Assembly (NCBI RefSeq): GCF_016863435.1
Contig: NZ_BOOW01000050.1
Location: forward strand, 1 to 64,000
Origin: Sinosporangium siamense
GTDB lineage: Bacteria > Actinomycetota > Actinomycetes > Streptosporangiales > Streptosporangiaceae
Reading direction: 5' to 3'
DNA: 64,000 nt
The position numbers were made by a program, and so were the translations under genes. Below the pieces are notes generated by a model. The model ran no database searches, had not been told where the DNA came from, and saw nothing but the letters and a program-made list of their open reading frames with translations. Each line of letters opens with the position of its first letter. Within the stretch, counting starts at the first letter, position 1. This document shows positions 32,638 to 41,217 of this stretch, piece by piece.

Positions 32638-33828
32638 ATGCCCTCCGTGCCACAGGGAGCAGGTGACCGCTCGCTCCTGCGCCGGATCAACACTCACGCG
32701 GCGCTGCTCAGGTTCCGCGAGCGGCCGCACACGGTCAGCGAGCTGGCCGAGCAGCTCGGCCTGTCCCGCACCGCCGTCGAGGACGTGGTGCGCGATCTGG
32801 TCGACCTCGGCTGGATCGTCCAGCTCGACGAGCCCGCCCGCGACGCGCGCCCCGGCCGTCCGGCCAAGAGCTATCGCTTCGCCGCCGAATCCGGCCACGT
32901 GATCGGCGTCGACATCGGCGTGCACAAGATCCTCTGCATCGTGGCCGACCTGCGCGGCGAACCCCGGTCATCCCGCAGGGCCGAGGTAGGCGAAAACGCC
33001 CCCGCCCAGGAACGCCTCTCCCTCACCGACGCGGTCGTGCGCGACTGCCTGCGCGCGGCGCGCCTCGACATGGACGACGTGTGGTGCGCCGGCATAGGCT
33101 CACCGGGCGTCATCGGCAAGCACGGCACCGTCGATCGCTACGGCGGCAACGGCCTGCCCGGCTGGATCGGGCTCGACCTCGCCGCGGAGTTCAAGGCCCG
33201 CTGGGGAATGCCGGTCCACGTCGACAGCGACAACAACCTCGGCACCATGGCCGAACACTGGCGCGGCAGCGCGCGCGGCGCCCGCGACGTCGTCTACGTC
33301 CTGTCCGGCAACCGCACCAGCGCGGGCATCCTGATCAACGGCGCCATCTACCGCGGCCACCGAGGAGCCGCCGGACTCGTCGGCGCGCTGCCGCAACTCG
33401 GCTGGGCACAGGCCCCGGCCCACGTGGAGGCACTGGCCGGCTCGGGCATCGAACCCGCCCGTGAGGCCATGTTCAGCGCCGCACGCGAGGGCAACCCCCT
33501 GGCGCTGGCCGCCCTGGACGGCTTCGCCGCCGACCTCGCCACCGGACTGGTCGCCATGGCCCTGGCGGTCGACCCCGAGCTCATCGTCCTGGGCGGAGGC
33601 GTGTCCCGAGGCGGCGACGTCATCCTCGACGCCATCCGCAAACACGTCGAGCGCCTCCACGAACACGCCCCACGCCTCACCCTCTCCTCCCTCGGCGACG
33701 AGTCCGTCGCACTCGGCGCCGTCAAGGCCGCCCTCGACAGCATCGAGGCCGGCCTACTGTCCGCCGTGGAAACCGCCCCCGGCTTCCCACCCCCTTCCCG
33801 AACCACCTTCACCAAGGCGACCACATAG
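32638..33828 (+). CDS. ROK-family transcriptional regulator
   Basis: A 396-residue regulator. The N-terminal winged helix (LLRFRERPHTVSELAEQLGLSRTAVEDVVRDLVDLGWIV) binds DNA; the rest is the ROK sugar-kinase-like domain with VIGVDIGVHKILCIVADLRG, the sugar site HVDSDNNLGTMAEHW, and the C-terminal LIVLGGGVSRGGDVIL. The zinc-binding CxCGxxGCxE motif typical of catalytic ROK kinases is missing, as in many regulators. The ATG at 32638 has GGGAG upstream. It most likely senses the operon's sugar and controls the divergent transporter genes. Confidence 0.92.
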   Translation: MPSVPQGAGDRSLLRRINTHAALLRFRERPHTVSELAEQLGLSRTAVEDVVRDLVDLGWIVQLDEPARDARPGRPAKSYRFAAESGHVIGVDIGVHKILCIVADLRGEPRSSRRAEVGENAPAQERLSLTDAVVRDCLRAARLDMDDVWCAGIGSPGVIGKHGTVDRYGGNGLPGWIGLDLAAEFKARWGMPVHVDSDNNLGTMAEHWRGSARGARDVVYVLSGNRTSAGILINGAIYRGHRGAAGLVGALPQLGWAQAPAHVEALAGSGIEPAREAMFSAAREGNPLALAALDGFAADLATGLVAMALAVDPELIVLGGGVSRGGDVILDAIRKHVERLHEHAPRLTLSSLGDESVALGAVKAALDSIEAGLLSAVETAPGFPPPSRTTFTKATT

Positions 33829-33879
33829 GCGTGTGCCGACGATGCCCCGGGCCGGTGGGCGGCTACTCCCGTAACCTCA

Positions 33880-34224
33880 GTGGCCACCTGGCCGACGCCC
33901 AGCCTGGCCACCCTGCGCGAGGCATTCGCCGTAGCCCCCGGACTCACCGCCGCACGAACGGTCGTCCTGCGCACCAACCGAATCAACGCCTACGGCCGGG
34001 TCGAGGTCGGCTGCATGCTCGCCGGCCGCTTCAAACGCCACTCTTTAGAGGGCGTGCGATGGAACCCCGCCGACGCCGCCACCGTGGTCAACAACATCGC
34101 CGACCACCTCCTGTTCAACCCAAAGGGCACCGCCAAGGAGCCACACCCACTCGACCTATACACCGAGCCCGAGCTGCAGGCATTGGTGAACGCGGTCGAC
34201 CTGAGGGAACTGACCGCCCGCTGA
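33880..34224 (+). pseudogene. Unrecognised coding fragment with an in-frame stop
   Basis: A 114-codon frame (VATWPTPSLATLREAFAVA through VDLRELTAR) has actinobacterial codon bias and protein-like composition, but I do not recognise a family. After its TGA the same frame continues with LITALDEHVTPLMNAFLERC to about 34300, which looks like interrupted coding sequence. It lies in the same frame as the ROK gene, 51 bp after that stop, and has no ribosome site. Probably a decayed gene or the broken end of one. Confidence 0.45.
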
Positions 34225-34318
34225 CTCATCACCGCCCTCGACGAGCACGTCACACCGCTGATGAACGCGTTTTTGGAGCGGTGCGTCAGACAGTCGGCCC
34301 CCTCCACCGTTAAGCCGA

Positions 34319-37165
34319 TCAGGTTTCCCGGGTCAGGAGTTGGTGGAGGTTCCGGCAGGCGCGGATCAGCGAGGTCGAACCGCGCTTCTTCGCGTGGGTG
34401 GCCACCTCGGGGAGCTCACCGCGCGCGTCGGCCCACGTGGCGATGTCCGTGGCCAGCACGACGGCGTCGGTGTGCAGACGCCGGGCCCGCTCGCCCTCCC
34501 TTGGAAGGAAGACGGCCAGGAAGTGGCGCAGGATCGTCCACACCTCAGCGTGCGCGCCCCGCTTGGCGGCCAGCTCCAGGGAGGGCAACGCGGGGTCGGC
34601 CTCGTAGCGGGTGCGGTGGCTGAGCAGGCCCAGCAGGTGGCCCGTCTTGGCGGCGGGGAGCGCGCTTTTGGCCGCCAGCTGAAGCAACGGGGGCACCGCG
34701 TCGTCGCCCTCCAGGGTAAGGAAGTAGGCCAACACCAGGGCCGTCGCCGGGCCGGACGTGCCTTCGGCCAGGGCCAGGTTGCGGAGGTCGTCGATCGCGA
34801 TGTCGGGCGGGTCGAAACGGTCGATCAGGCCGATCGCCAGATGGGCCGCCGCGAGCTCACGGTGGTGGGGCATCATGCCAGGCCAGAAGTGACGTGACAC
34901 ACGCCGGAACGGGCGCATCCCGGGCGCGGTCAGCAGGGCGTCGAGGTGGGCGAGGCCGGTGGGCGCCACGGGTTGCCAGCTCACGTTGGCGATGCCGCGC
35001 TGGTCGAGGACATCGTCGTCGTATGGCACGACGCGGGAGCCGAGGTCGAGGGTCCAGGTCAGCTTCACCTCCGGGGTCGGGGGCGCGCCCCGCTCGAACC
35101 GGCGGGCCACCGCCGCGGCCGCCGCAGAGCCGATGCCCTTCGCGCGTTCGGCCAGGTCGGGGGCGGGATCGGGCGCGATGCGCAACAGGGCCTGTTCCAG
35201 GTCCAGCGGGAGCGGTTCGCAGCCGGATTCCGCGCACACGGCCAGGCGGTTGAGCAAGGTCTCGGGATCGAGGTGGCCGTCGGCGCGGGTGGGGGTGGCC
35301 AGCAGCACCGGGGGCAGGGCGCCGGCCTTCGCGGCACGCAGGAGTTCGTCGAGGCGGGCCAGGAGGAAGGCGTGGGGACGGGCGCACTCCCGCGGGTGGG
35401 GGAGACGGTTCCAGGGGGCGGGCGCAGGTCGCGCCTTCGGATCGTAGAGGTCGTGGAGGTCGTAGGGGTCGGTCTGGACGTCGGTCGTCCGCAGCATCTC
35501 CTCCTGCACGTAGTCGGGCATCTCGTGGAGCGGGACGATCCTGCGGAGGCCCGGGAACAGCTGAAAGGCCGCGGCCGCGACGTTCACCATGCCGTCGTAC
35601 AGCGCCTGCCCGAGATCGCCGGACAGGCCGGGGAAGGCCTGCTCCGCGTCGGTCCGCTGCTCCTCGGAGACCGTCTTCCGGTACGGCGGGAGCCGCCTCG
35701 GCGGACGGGACCCGGGCGGCCCCGGATCCTCGCCGGGGTTGACGAGTTCTCTGGCCAGCGCGGTGCACCAGTCACGCGGGGACTGCCACGCCGGCGCGTC
35801 GTAGAGCACCGGCCGCAGGTGTTCGCCGAACCGCCGGGCGAGCGTTTCCCGCAGGGAGTCCGGGTTCGTGTATGCCTCCCGGGTGACCGCCGCCAGCCAC
35901 GCCTCGACGTCGATCCAGCCGATCTCCTCCGGAGGGCCGCTCTCCAGGCCGGAGGTGGGGAACGGGCCGGGGACGGTGGCTTCCGGCAGGCGGCCGGGGG
36001 TGAAATCGCCGGTCCAGCCTTCGGTGAAGCACTCGAAGAGCGGCCGGGCCGAGGCCGGGGGCAGCAATTCGGCCGCGTCCAGGATCGGGGCGGGATCGGT
36101 GACGTGGTCGGCGTATTTCAGGGTGAGGGCAACCGCGCGGTCGCGCACCTCGTGAGACGCGTGCGAGAACGCGTTGGTCAGCGCGGTGACGTGGTCGGTC
36201 ACACGTTCCGGTGTGGTGGAGAGGTCGCGGTCGAGCCAGGTCAGGCCCTTCACGGCGAGCTTGGCCTCTCGGCGGAAGGTCATCGCCTCGACGGCCTCGG
36301 CGACATCTTCCGGGGCGAGCCGCGCCCGGCGCACCTGCTGCCAGGCCAGCTCGGCTACCGGGCCCGGCGCGGCGGGCAGCAGACGCAGATAGTCGCGCAG
36401 CCGCCCGGCCGACTCCTCCGGCGTGGGCGCGACAAGCGTGTGCAACCGTACGAAGAAACGCAGGTCCTGCGCGTCACCGCCGAGCAGGAAACGGCTCACG
36501 CACCCGGTGATGATCTGCTCGCGCGGCAGCGTGCGGGCCACCAGGGCCAGCCGGCGGGACGGCTTCGGGGTGAGCGTCTCGTTGAGCAGCGCCCGGCCCG
36601 CGCCTGCCGCCTCGAAGATCTTCGGAAGCAGGTGGGGCGTGAGCGGGTCCTTGGCCACGCCCACCGCCGACAACCAGGCAGCCACCAGCGGCTCGTGGTC
36701 GGGTGGGGTGGCCTCGCTGTCGCGAAGCAGTTCCAAGGCCAGTGGCACGATCCGGTCGCCGGGACGGCGGATGCGGCGCGCGAGCCGTACCGCCAGATCG
36801 GCACGCCAGGCCATCGGGCGGCCGGAGACCGCCTTGACCAGCCGGTGCGGGCTCGGAGCGCCGGACCAGCGGGAATTGAGGTCGCGCTTCATCAGCCAGG
36901 TGGCCGCCCCAGCAGGGCCGGAAATGGTCGCCGCGCCCACCATCATCAGCACCTCGGACCGGGCGGAGACCTGGCTGTCGGCGGTCCAGCCGAAGGCGTC
37001 CCAATCGGCGGCCGGGCTCTCGCGGAGCTCGGCGAGCAGGCCCGGCAACTCGGCGGCGACGGTGGCCCGCTCCGCGTCGGTGAGCTTCGGCAGCCGCAAA
37101 GCCAGGCCCTCGGCGTCGTGGTTGAGCACGAGATTCCTGATCTCGGTACGGACGTCAGAGGTCAT
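34319..37165 (-). CDS. Large DUF6493-like helical-repeat protein
   Basis: A 948-residue soluble protein made mainly of alpha-helical repeats, opening TEIRNLVLNHDAEGLALRLPKLTDAERATVAAELPGLLAELRES. Size and sequence style match the DUF6493 proteins of actinomycetes, which usually sit beside a SWIM zinc-finger protein and AAA/VWA genes. None of these partners lies in this window, so it is either solitary or a transferred copy. Repeats near residues 120-400 look HEAT-like. No enzyme motif is visible; function unknown. A GGCGTAC-GT-GTACGCC palindrome lies 36 bp upstream. Confidence 0.75.
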   Translation of the reverse strand: MTSDVRTEIRNLVLNHDAEGLALRLPKLTDAERATVAAELPGLLAELRESPAADWDAFGWTADSQVSARSEVLMMVGAATISGPAGAATWLMKRDLNSRWSGAPSPHRLVKAVSGRPMAWRADLAVRLARRIRRPGDRIVPLALELLRDSEATPPDHEPLVAAWLSAVGVAKDPLTPHLLPKIFEAAGAGRALLNETLTPKPSRRLALVARTLPREQIITGCVSRFLLGGDAQDLRFFVRLHTLVAPTPEESAGRLRDYLRLLPAAPGPVAELAWQQVRRARLAPEDVAEAVEAMTFRREAKLAVKGLTWLDRDLSTTPERVTDHVTALTNAFSHASHEVRDRAVALTLKYADHVTDPAPILDAAELLPPASARPLFECFTEGWTGDFTPGRLPEATVPGPFPTSGLESGPPEEIGWIDVEAWLAAVTREAYTNPDSLRETLARRFGEHLRPVLYDAPAWQSPRDWCTALARELVNPGEDPGPPGSRPPRRLPPYRKTVSEEQRTDAEQAFPGLSGDLGQALYDGMVNVAAAAFQLFPGLRRIVPLHEMPDYVQEEMLRTTDVQTDPYDLHDLYDPKARPAPAPWNRLPHPRECARPHAFLLARLDELLRAAKAGALPPVLLATPTRADGHLDPETLLNRLAVCAESGCEPLPLDLEQALLRIAPDPAPDLAERAKGIGSAAAAAVARRFERGAPPTPEVKLTWTLDLGSRVVPYDDDVLDQRGIANVSWQPVAPTGLAHLDALLTAPGMRPFRRVSRHFWPGMMPHHRELAAAHLAIGLIDRFDPPDIAIDDLRNLALAEGTSGPATALVLAYFLTLEGDDAVPPLLQLAAKSALPAAKTGHLLGLLSHRTRYEADPALPSLELAAKRGAHAEVWTILRHFLAVFLPREGERARRLHTDAVVLATDIATWADARGELPEVATHAKKRGSTSLIRACRNLHQLLTRET

Positions 37166-37200
37166 GACGTCGCTCCCGTCAGCTGGGAGCAGGAGGGCGC

Positions 37201-37216
37201 GGCGTACGTGTACGCC
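37201..37216. promoter_or_regulatory. Palindrome upstream of the DUF6493-like gene
   Basis: GGCGTAC-GT-GTACGCC is a perfect 7-bp inverted repeat 36 bp before the gene start and may be an operator or a hairpin of the 5' leader. Confidence 0.3.
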
Positions 37217-37327
37217 CGCGTCGCTGAAGTCATGGCCGGGACACTAGATCCCCCCACCGACAAACCGGCGCGCCAGATGTCGAGGAGATGAAAAGATCCT
37301 TCTCGCCCAGCCTCCGGGTGCGGCGGC

Positions 37328-37987
37328 TCATAAGTCCTTGGCGAAGGGAATCCATGTTCCGCCTTCGCTGTCGCGCAGGGATTCCTGCTCCTTCCAGCCC
37401 AGGTTGGTATAGAACCGGCGGGCGTCGACGTTCGACGGGGCCATGTGCAATCGAAGGCAGCCGACGCCGTGCACCTTGGCGATATCGACGAAGCCGGTGA
37501 CGAGCCTGGATCCGACGCCGTGGCGGCGCATCGCCTGATCTACGGCGAGGTGGCTGAGGGTTCCGGTTCGCTCGGCCGGCGTCTGGCCGGAGGTCTCCTG
37601 GGTGGCGTGGCGCAAGCGCTGGGCATAACGCTGAGCTCGGGTCCGGACAAACTTTCCGGCCAGCACGGGGTGCAGCAGCAGCGATGCGGCGCCGGCCCGG
37701 GCCAGTCGCCAGCCCTCCAGATGGGCGACGTGGCGGCGGTGGACCTCGGCGTCGGTGCAGCCGACCAGAAAACCGGCCAGTTGTCCACCGACCTCTGCGA
37801 CCAGGGCGACCGCCGCCGGGCTGGTCAAAAAGGTCCGATAGTAGCGCCGCAGGAAAGTCTCGCCCAGCTCCACGAAGAAGCCCTGAGCGAGGTGGTCCTG
37901 GTGCAGGCGGATGACGGCCGGGACATCACGCAACTCCATAACGCGCAGTGTCGCCATCCGTGCCCGTGACGGGGGAAACAGGGACAT
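37328..37987 (-). CDS. GNAT acetyltransferase, BlaI-regulated
   Basis: A 219-residue GNAT protein: RVMELRDVPAVIRLHQDHLAQGFFVELGETFLRRYYRTFL, the acetyl-CoA motif LSHLAVDQAMRRHGVGSRLVTGFVDIAKVHGV (R/Q-x-x-G-x-G/A type) and RFYTNLGW near the end. It transfers an acetyl or related acyl group; the acceptor is unknown. The ATG at 37987 has no ribosome site; TAGCTT ends 6 nt upstream and a BlaI-like box overlaps it, indicating a leaderless, BlaI-controlled gene. It follows MurJ on the same strand after 42 bp but has its own promoter. Confidence 0.9.
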   Translation of the reverse strand: MSLFPPSRARMATLRVMELRDVPAVIRLHQDHLAQGFFVELGETFLRRYYRTFLTSPAAVALVAEVGGQLAGFLVGCTDAEVHRRHVAHLEGWRLARAGAASLLLHPVLAGKFVRTRAQRYAQRLRHATQETSGQTPAERTGTLSHLAVDQAMRRHGVGSRLVTGFVDIAKVHGVGCLRLHMAPSNVDARRFYTNLGWKEQESLRDSEGGTWIPFAKDL

Positions 37988-37993
37988 GGCGAC

Positions 37994-38013
37994 AAGCTAC
38001 TACATGTGTAATA
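37994..38013 (-). promoter_or_regulatory. BlaI-type operator and -10 of the GNAT gene
   Basis: Plus-strand 37998-38013 reads TACTACATGTGTAATA, a near-palindrome with the TACA-N2-TGTA core. On the minus strand it runs into the -10 hexamer TAGCTT (37999-37994), 6 nt before the ATG. Confidence 0.7.
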
Positions 38014-38029
38014 GATTGCGGTCGCGAAA

Positions 38030-39745
38030 TCACTGGCGCCCGCGCAGGCGTCGCCACGCCCCGGAGAGAAGGGGATCGACCTCGCGCACGCCCAAGGCAC
38101 GCGCCGCCATGTACGCCGGAGGCAGGCCGAGCAAACAGGCGCCCGCGATCGCGAGGAAGGCGATGAGCGCTCCACGATCCGCAGAACTCCAGGCGGCCAG
38201 AACGCCGGCTCCGATCAGCGGTGTGGCGGCGACGTAGAGGCGGGCGAGCAACCCGGCGATGGGACCGATGCTGAAGCCGGACACTCTTCGTCTCAGCACG
38301 ACACCCGCGATCACGCAGCCCGATCCATAGGAGCACATCAGCCCCGCCGCTATCCCGACGACGACACGGTCGGCCGGAAGCAGCGCGGAGGCGCTCACGG
38401 CCACTATCGCGTGCACGCACAGGTTGGCGGCGGCCAGGAGTGCGGGCGTCCGGGTGTCGCCTAAGGCGTAGAAGACGCGGAGCATGAGCTGGAAGAGGGT
38501 GAAGAGCGGCAGGCCCAGCGCCAGCACCACGAGGATGTGCCCGATGGTCGCGGCGTCGGCCGCCGACGTGGCCCCTCTGGCGAAGACGAGTTGCGCCAGC
38601 GGTGCGGCGAGCATCGCGAGCGCGAGGGATGCCGGGATCATGGCCAGGGCCGCCAGGCGGGCCCCGGCGTGGAACTCCGTACGCAAGTCGTCCAGTCGGC
38701 CGTCCGCCACGTGCGCGCTCATCTTGGGCAGCAGCGCCGTGATCAGTGACACCCCGATCACCGCATAGGGCAGCTGGAAGAGTTGGTAGGCGTAGTTGTA
38801 GCTGCTCAGCCCGGCTCCGGTGCCGGCCGCGGCGGTGGCGCTGACGGCTCCCGCACGGTTGGCGAGGTTGGCGGTGAGGACGAACCCGAGTTGGGTGCAG
38901 CAGACATAAGCGAGCATCCATCCACCGGCGCGTACGGCCTCCCCCAAGCCTGAACCGGCCAGGTCCAGCCGCAGTCGCCGGCGGAATCCGGCCCTGGTCA
39001 GAGCCACCACCAGCACCACGACCTGGATGAGCATGCCCGCCACGGTGCCGGCGCCCAGCAGTGCGATCTCCTGGCCGCTGAGCTGCTCCGGCTCGGCACC
39101 CGGTCCGACGGCGAGGAAAAACGCCGTTCCGATGGCGACAACCACGAGATTGTTCAAGACCGGTGCCCAAGCGGCGACGCCGAACCGGCCGCGGGCATTG
39201 AGCAATGCGTTGCACAACCCGCTGACGCCGACGAGGAAGACCTGAGCCAGCAGCCAGCGGGCAAGCAGTACGGACACATCGGCCTGAGCCGGGGTGAAGC
39301 CGTCGGCGTACAACCGCATCAGCCATGGAGCGCATGCGATCGCGGCTGCGGTGAGAACCGTCAGGGCGATGAGGAGGACGGTGCACAACCGCTGTTCTGT
39401 CGCACGACCATCGTCTTCGTCCCCTCGACGCCGTTTGATCAGGAGGGGGACCAGCACGCCCGTCATCAACCCGCCAAGCATCAGGTCGTACAGCGAGAAC
39501 GGGATCGTGTTGGCGGTGATGTAGGCATCGCCCAGCAATTGCGTGCCCAAGGCGGCGGCGAGGACAAGTGTCCTGGCCAGACCGGTGACCCGCGATGCAA
39601 GCGTGCCCAGGGCCATGACCGCACCTGAGCGCAGAAAACCGGTGGGGGTAGGAGTGCCGCCCCTCATGGGGGCGCTTGCCTTGCTCTCGCTGGAAGTGGC
39701 CGCCTCCTGCTGGTCCAGGGCGGCGATACGAGATCTTTGCTCCAC
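38030..39745 (-). CDS. murJ: MurJ/MviN-like lipid II or lipid-linked oligosaccharide flippase
   Basis: A 571-residue membrane protein with about 14 hydrophobic helices: LRSGAVMALGTLASRVTGLARTLVLAAALG and DAYITANTIPFSLYDLMLGGLMTGVLVPLL are the MurJ/MviN signature. MurJ flips peptidoglycan lipid II outward. This copy lies in a regulated locus, so it may be an accessory flippase rather than the essential one. GTG at 39745 is preferred: TAGTTT lies 8 nt upstream and adjoins a BlaI-like box, while the longer GTG start at 39763 would overlap the box. It is divergent from the M15-like lipoprotein gene. Confidence 0.88.
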   Translation of the reverse strand: MEQRSRIAALDQQEAATSSESKASAPMRGGTPTPTGFLRSGAVMALGTLASRVTGLARTLVLAAALGTQLLGDAYITANTIPFSLYDLMLGGLMTGVLVPLLIKRRRGDEDDGRATEQRLCTVLLIALTVLTAAAIACAPWLMRLYADGFTPAQADVSVLLARWLLAQVFLVGVSGLCNALLNARGRFGVAAWAPVLNNLVVVAIGTAFFLAVGPGAEPEQLSGQEIALLGAGTVAGMLIQVVVLVVALTRAGFRRRLRLDLAGSGLGEAVRAGGWMLAYVCCTQLGFVLTANLANRAGAVSATAAAGTGAGLSSYNYAYQLFQLPYAVIGVSLITALLPKMSAHVADGRLDDLRTEFHAGARLAALAMIPASLALAMLAAPLAQLVFARGATSAADAATIGHILVVLALGLPLFTLFQLMLRVFYALGDTRTPALLAAANLCVHAIVAVSASALLPADRVVVGIAAGLMCSYGSGCVIAGVVLRRRVSGFSIGPIAGLLARLYVAATPLIGAGVLAAWSSADRGALIAFLAIAGACLLGLPPAYMAARALGVREVDPLLSGAWRRLRGRQ

Positions 39746-39753
39746 GCCTCGGC

Positions 39754-39773
39754 AAACTATCACAGGCGTAGTA
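39754..39773 (-). promoter_or_regulatory. BlaI-type operator and -10 of the murJ-like gene
   Basis: Minus-strand TACTACGCCTGTGATA (39773-39758) matches the other two boxes, and TAGTTT (39759-39754) forms the -10, ending 8 nt before the GTG at 39745. Confidence 0.6.
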
Positions 39774-39800
39774 GAAAGATGGGTGAGTGGACGAACCGAC

Positions 39801-39820
39801 TATTACATATGTAGTAGATT
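39801..39820 (+). promoter_or_regulatory. BlaI-type operator and -10 of the lipoprotein-blaI operon
   Basis: TATTACATATGTAGTA (39801-39816) is a near-perfect TAnTACA-N2-TGTAnTA palindrome. It overlaps the -10 hexamer TAGATT (39815-39820), 6 nt before the GTG at 39827. Confidence 0.75.
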
Positions 39821-39826
39821 GACCTC

Positions 39827-40819
39827 GTGTCCCGTTCCCCGGCGGCTGGGCCCGCCCTTTGCGTGGCGTTGCTGATCGGCATCGCCGGCTGTGGAATGCC
39901 GTCAGGCGCTGGGGCATCACCCGCCCGCGAACCTGTCATCACCCCTTCCTCCGTTCCCTCCGCAAGCATGCCCCTGGCCCTTCCCGCGGTGACGCCGTTC
40001 ATCGTTGAGGCCGACGAGCCCGCGAGGGATGTCAAACGAGCCGCCGTCAGATACCTCGAAGCGCTGCTGACCTATCCGGCGGGCGGTGGATCCGTGACGG
40101 CGAGCCGGTCCCGATTGGCGGGGCGCGGGCTCGCCGCCAACGGCGTCGCGACGGCGGCCCCCTTGCTGGACAGCACGGGTTCCGGGACGGTGCAGGTGAT
40201 TTACCCTCAGCTCGGCGGTCTGACCGCGGACCGCGCCTCGATCATGGCCGTGGCACGGGTGTCGACGCTGCGCGGCCGGCGGCTCTCCCAGCGGACCCGG
40301 GTGCTGGACCTGCGACTTGCCAAACGCGAAGGCAGGTGGCTGGTCACCGGGTTGTCCTCGACAGGAGGCCGACCACCGAGCCGGTCGACATCAGGAGACC
40401 TCGCCGACCGTGTCCTGTCCTCCAGGAAAATCGTCCTGTCCGACACCTCTGCCTGGGACATTCAGGCCGGCCGGGTGGACGATCGGCTGTTGCGCCTGCT
40501 GTTGCGGCTTTCCCGCAAACACACGCTGTCGGTGTGCGTGTTGTCCACCGGCCATCCGCAGAACGTGTTCGGCGGCACGTCGGTGAGCAACCACATCCGC
40601 GGACGAGCCGTGGACATCTGGGCGATCGACGGCACACGGGTCTCGGCCTACGCCCGCCGGCCGGACGGCGAACGCAACCCGGCTTGGCGCCTGATGAGCC
40701 AGGCGATGAGTCACGGCGCCAACGAGATCGGCGGACCCTGGGCGTTCGCGGGGCGATACGGTGCGAGCTTCACCAACACGGTGCATCAGGATCATCTGCA
40801 TCTCGGATTCAAACGATGA
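39827..40819 (+). CDS. Lipoprotein with M15/VanY-like peptidase C-terminal domain
   Basis: A 330-residue lipoprotein, CVALLIGIAGCGMPSG (lipobox IAGC). A linker and an alpha-beta region (residues about 60-170) lead to a C-terminal domain with SNHIRGRAVDIWAID and VHQDHLHLGF. The S-x-H-x2-G-x-A-x-D and H-x-D-H-x-H patterns recall the zinc site of M15 D-Ala-D-Ala carboxypeptidases and MepA-like enzymes, suggesting action on peptidoglycan stems outside the membrane. The GTG is probably leaderless and BlaI-controlled. Its stop overlaps the BlaI ATG. Enzyme activity is inferred, not certain. Confidence 0.8.
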   Translation: MSRSPAAGPALCVALLIGIAGCGMPSGAGASPAREPVITPSSVPSASMPLALPAVTPFIVEADEPARDVKRAAVRYLEALLTYPAGGGSVTASRSRLAGRGLAANGVATAAPLLDSTGSGTVQVIYPQLGGLTADRASIMAVARVSTLRGRRLSQRTRVLDLRLAKREGRWLVTGLSSTGGRPPSRSTSGDLADRVLSSRKIVLSDTSAWDIQAGRVDDRLLRLLLRLSRKHTLSVCVLSTGHPQNVFGGTSVSNHIRGRAVDIWAIDGTRVSAYARRPDGERNPAWRLMSQAMSHGANEIGGPWAFAGRYGASFTNTVHQDHLHLGFKR

Positions 40820-41217
40820 CACCTGGCACTGATCAGAGAATCGAGGTCCATTCGATGTCGCGACGGAGGCTGGGACAACTCGAGGCCGAGGTACTGGCCG
40901 TGCTCGCCGGCGCCGGCGGGTTCCTTTCGCCCCAGGAGATCTGTGACCGCCTGGACGGCGAGCCCGCATACACCACTATCAACACGATTCTGTTCCGCCT
41001 GCTGGACAAGCAAATGGTGGAACGCACCAAACATGGGCGGGCCTACACATATCGGCTCACCGCAGATGAGTCCGGGCTGGCCGCCGAGCGCATGTTCGGC
41101 CATTTGCGCCTGGCGCACGACCCGTCGGCGGTGCTGAGCCAGTTCGTCCATGGGCTGAGCCCGCACGAGGAAGCCGCCTTGCGCGCACTGCTCGAGGATC
41201 CCGGGGGTGAGACGTGA
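40816..41217 (+). CDS. blaI: BlaI/MecI-family repressor
   Basis: A 133-residue winged-helix repressor: LGQLEAEVLAVLAGAGGFLSPQEICDRLDGEPAYTTINTILFRLLDKQMVERTKHGRAYTYRLTADES, then the helical dimerisation region with FVHGLSPHEEAALRALL. BlaI-type proteins repress by binding TACA-N2-TGTA dyads and are cleaved upon beta-lactam or cell-wall signals. Its ATG overlaps the lipoprotein stop (ATGA); an internal ATG at 40855 starts at the family-like position and is an alternative. It should repress the boxes at 37998, 39758 and 39801, including its own operon. Confidence 0.92.
   Translation: MTPGTDQRIEVHSMSRRRLGQLEAEVLAVLAGAGGFLSPQEICDRLDGEPAYTTINTILFRLLDKQMVERTKHGRAYTYRLTADESGLAAERMFGHLRLAHDPSAVLSQFVHGLSPHEEAALRALLEDPGGET

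Noticed and set aside
37926-39920. 664-codon same-strand frame overlapping the murJ-like gene
   Set aside because: Composition is Arg/Gly/His-rich with no motif; the overlapping frame has 14 helices and MurJ motifs.
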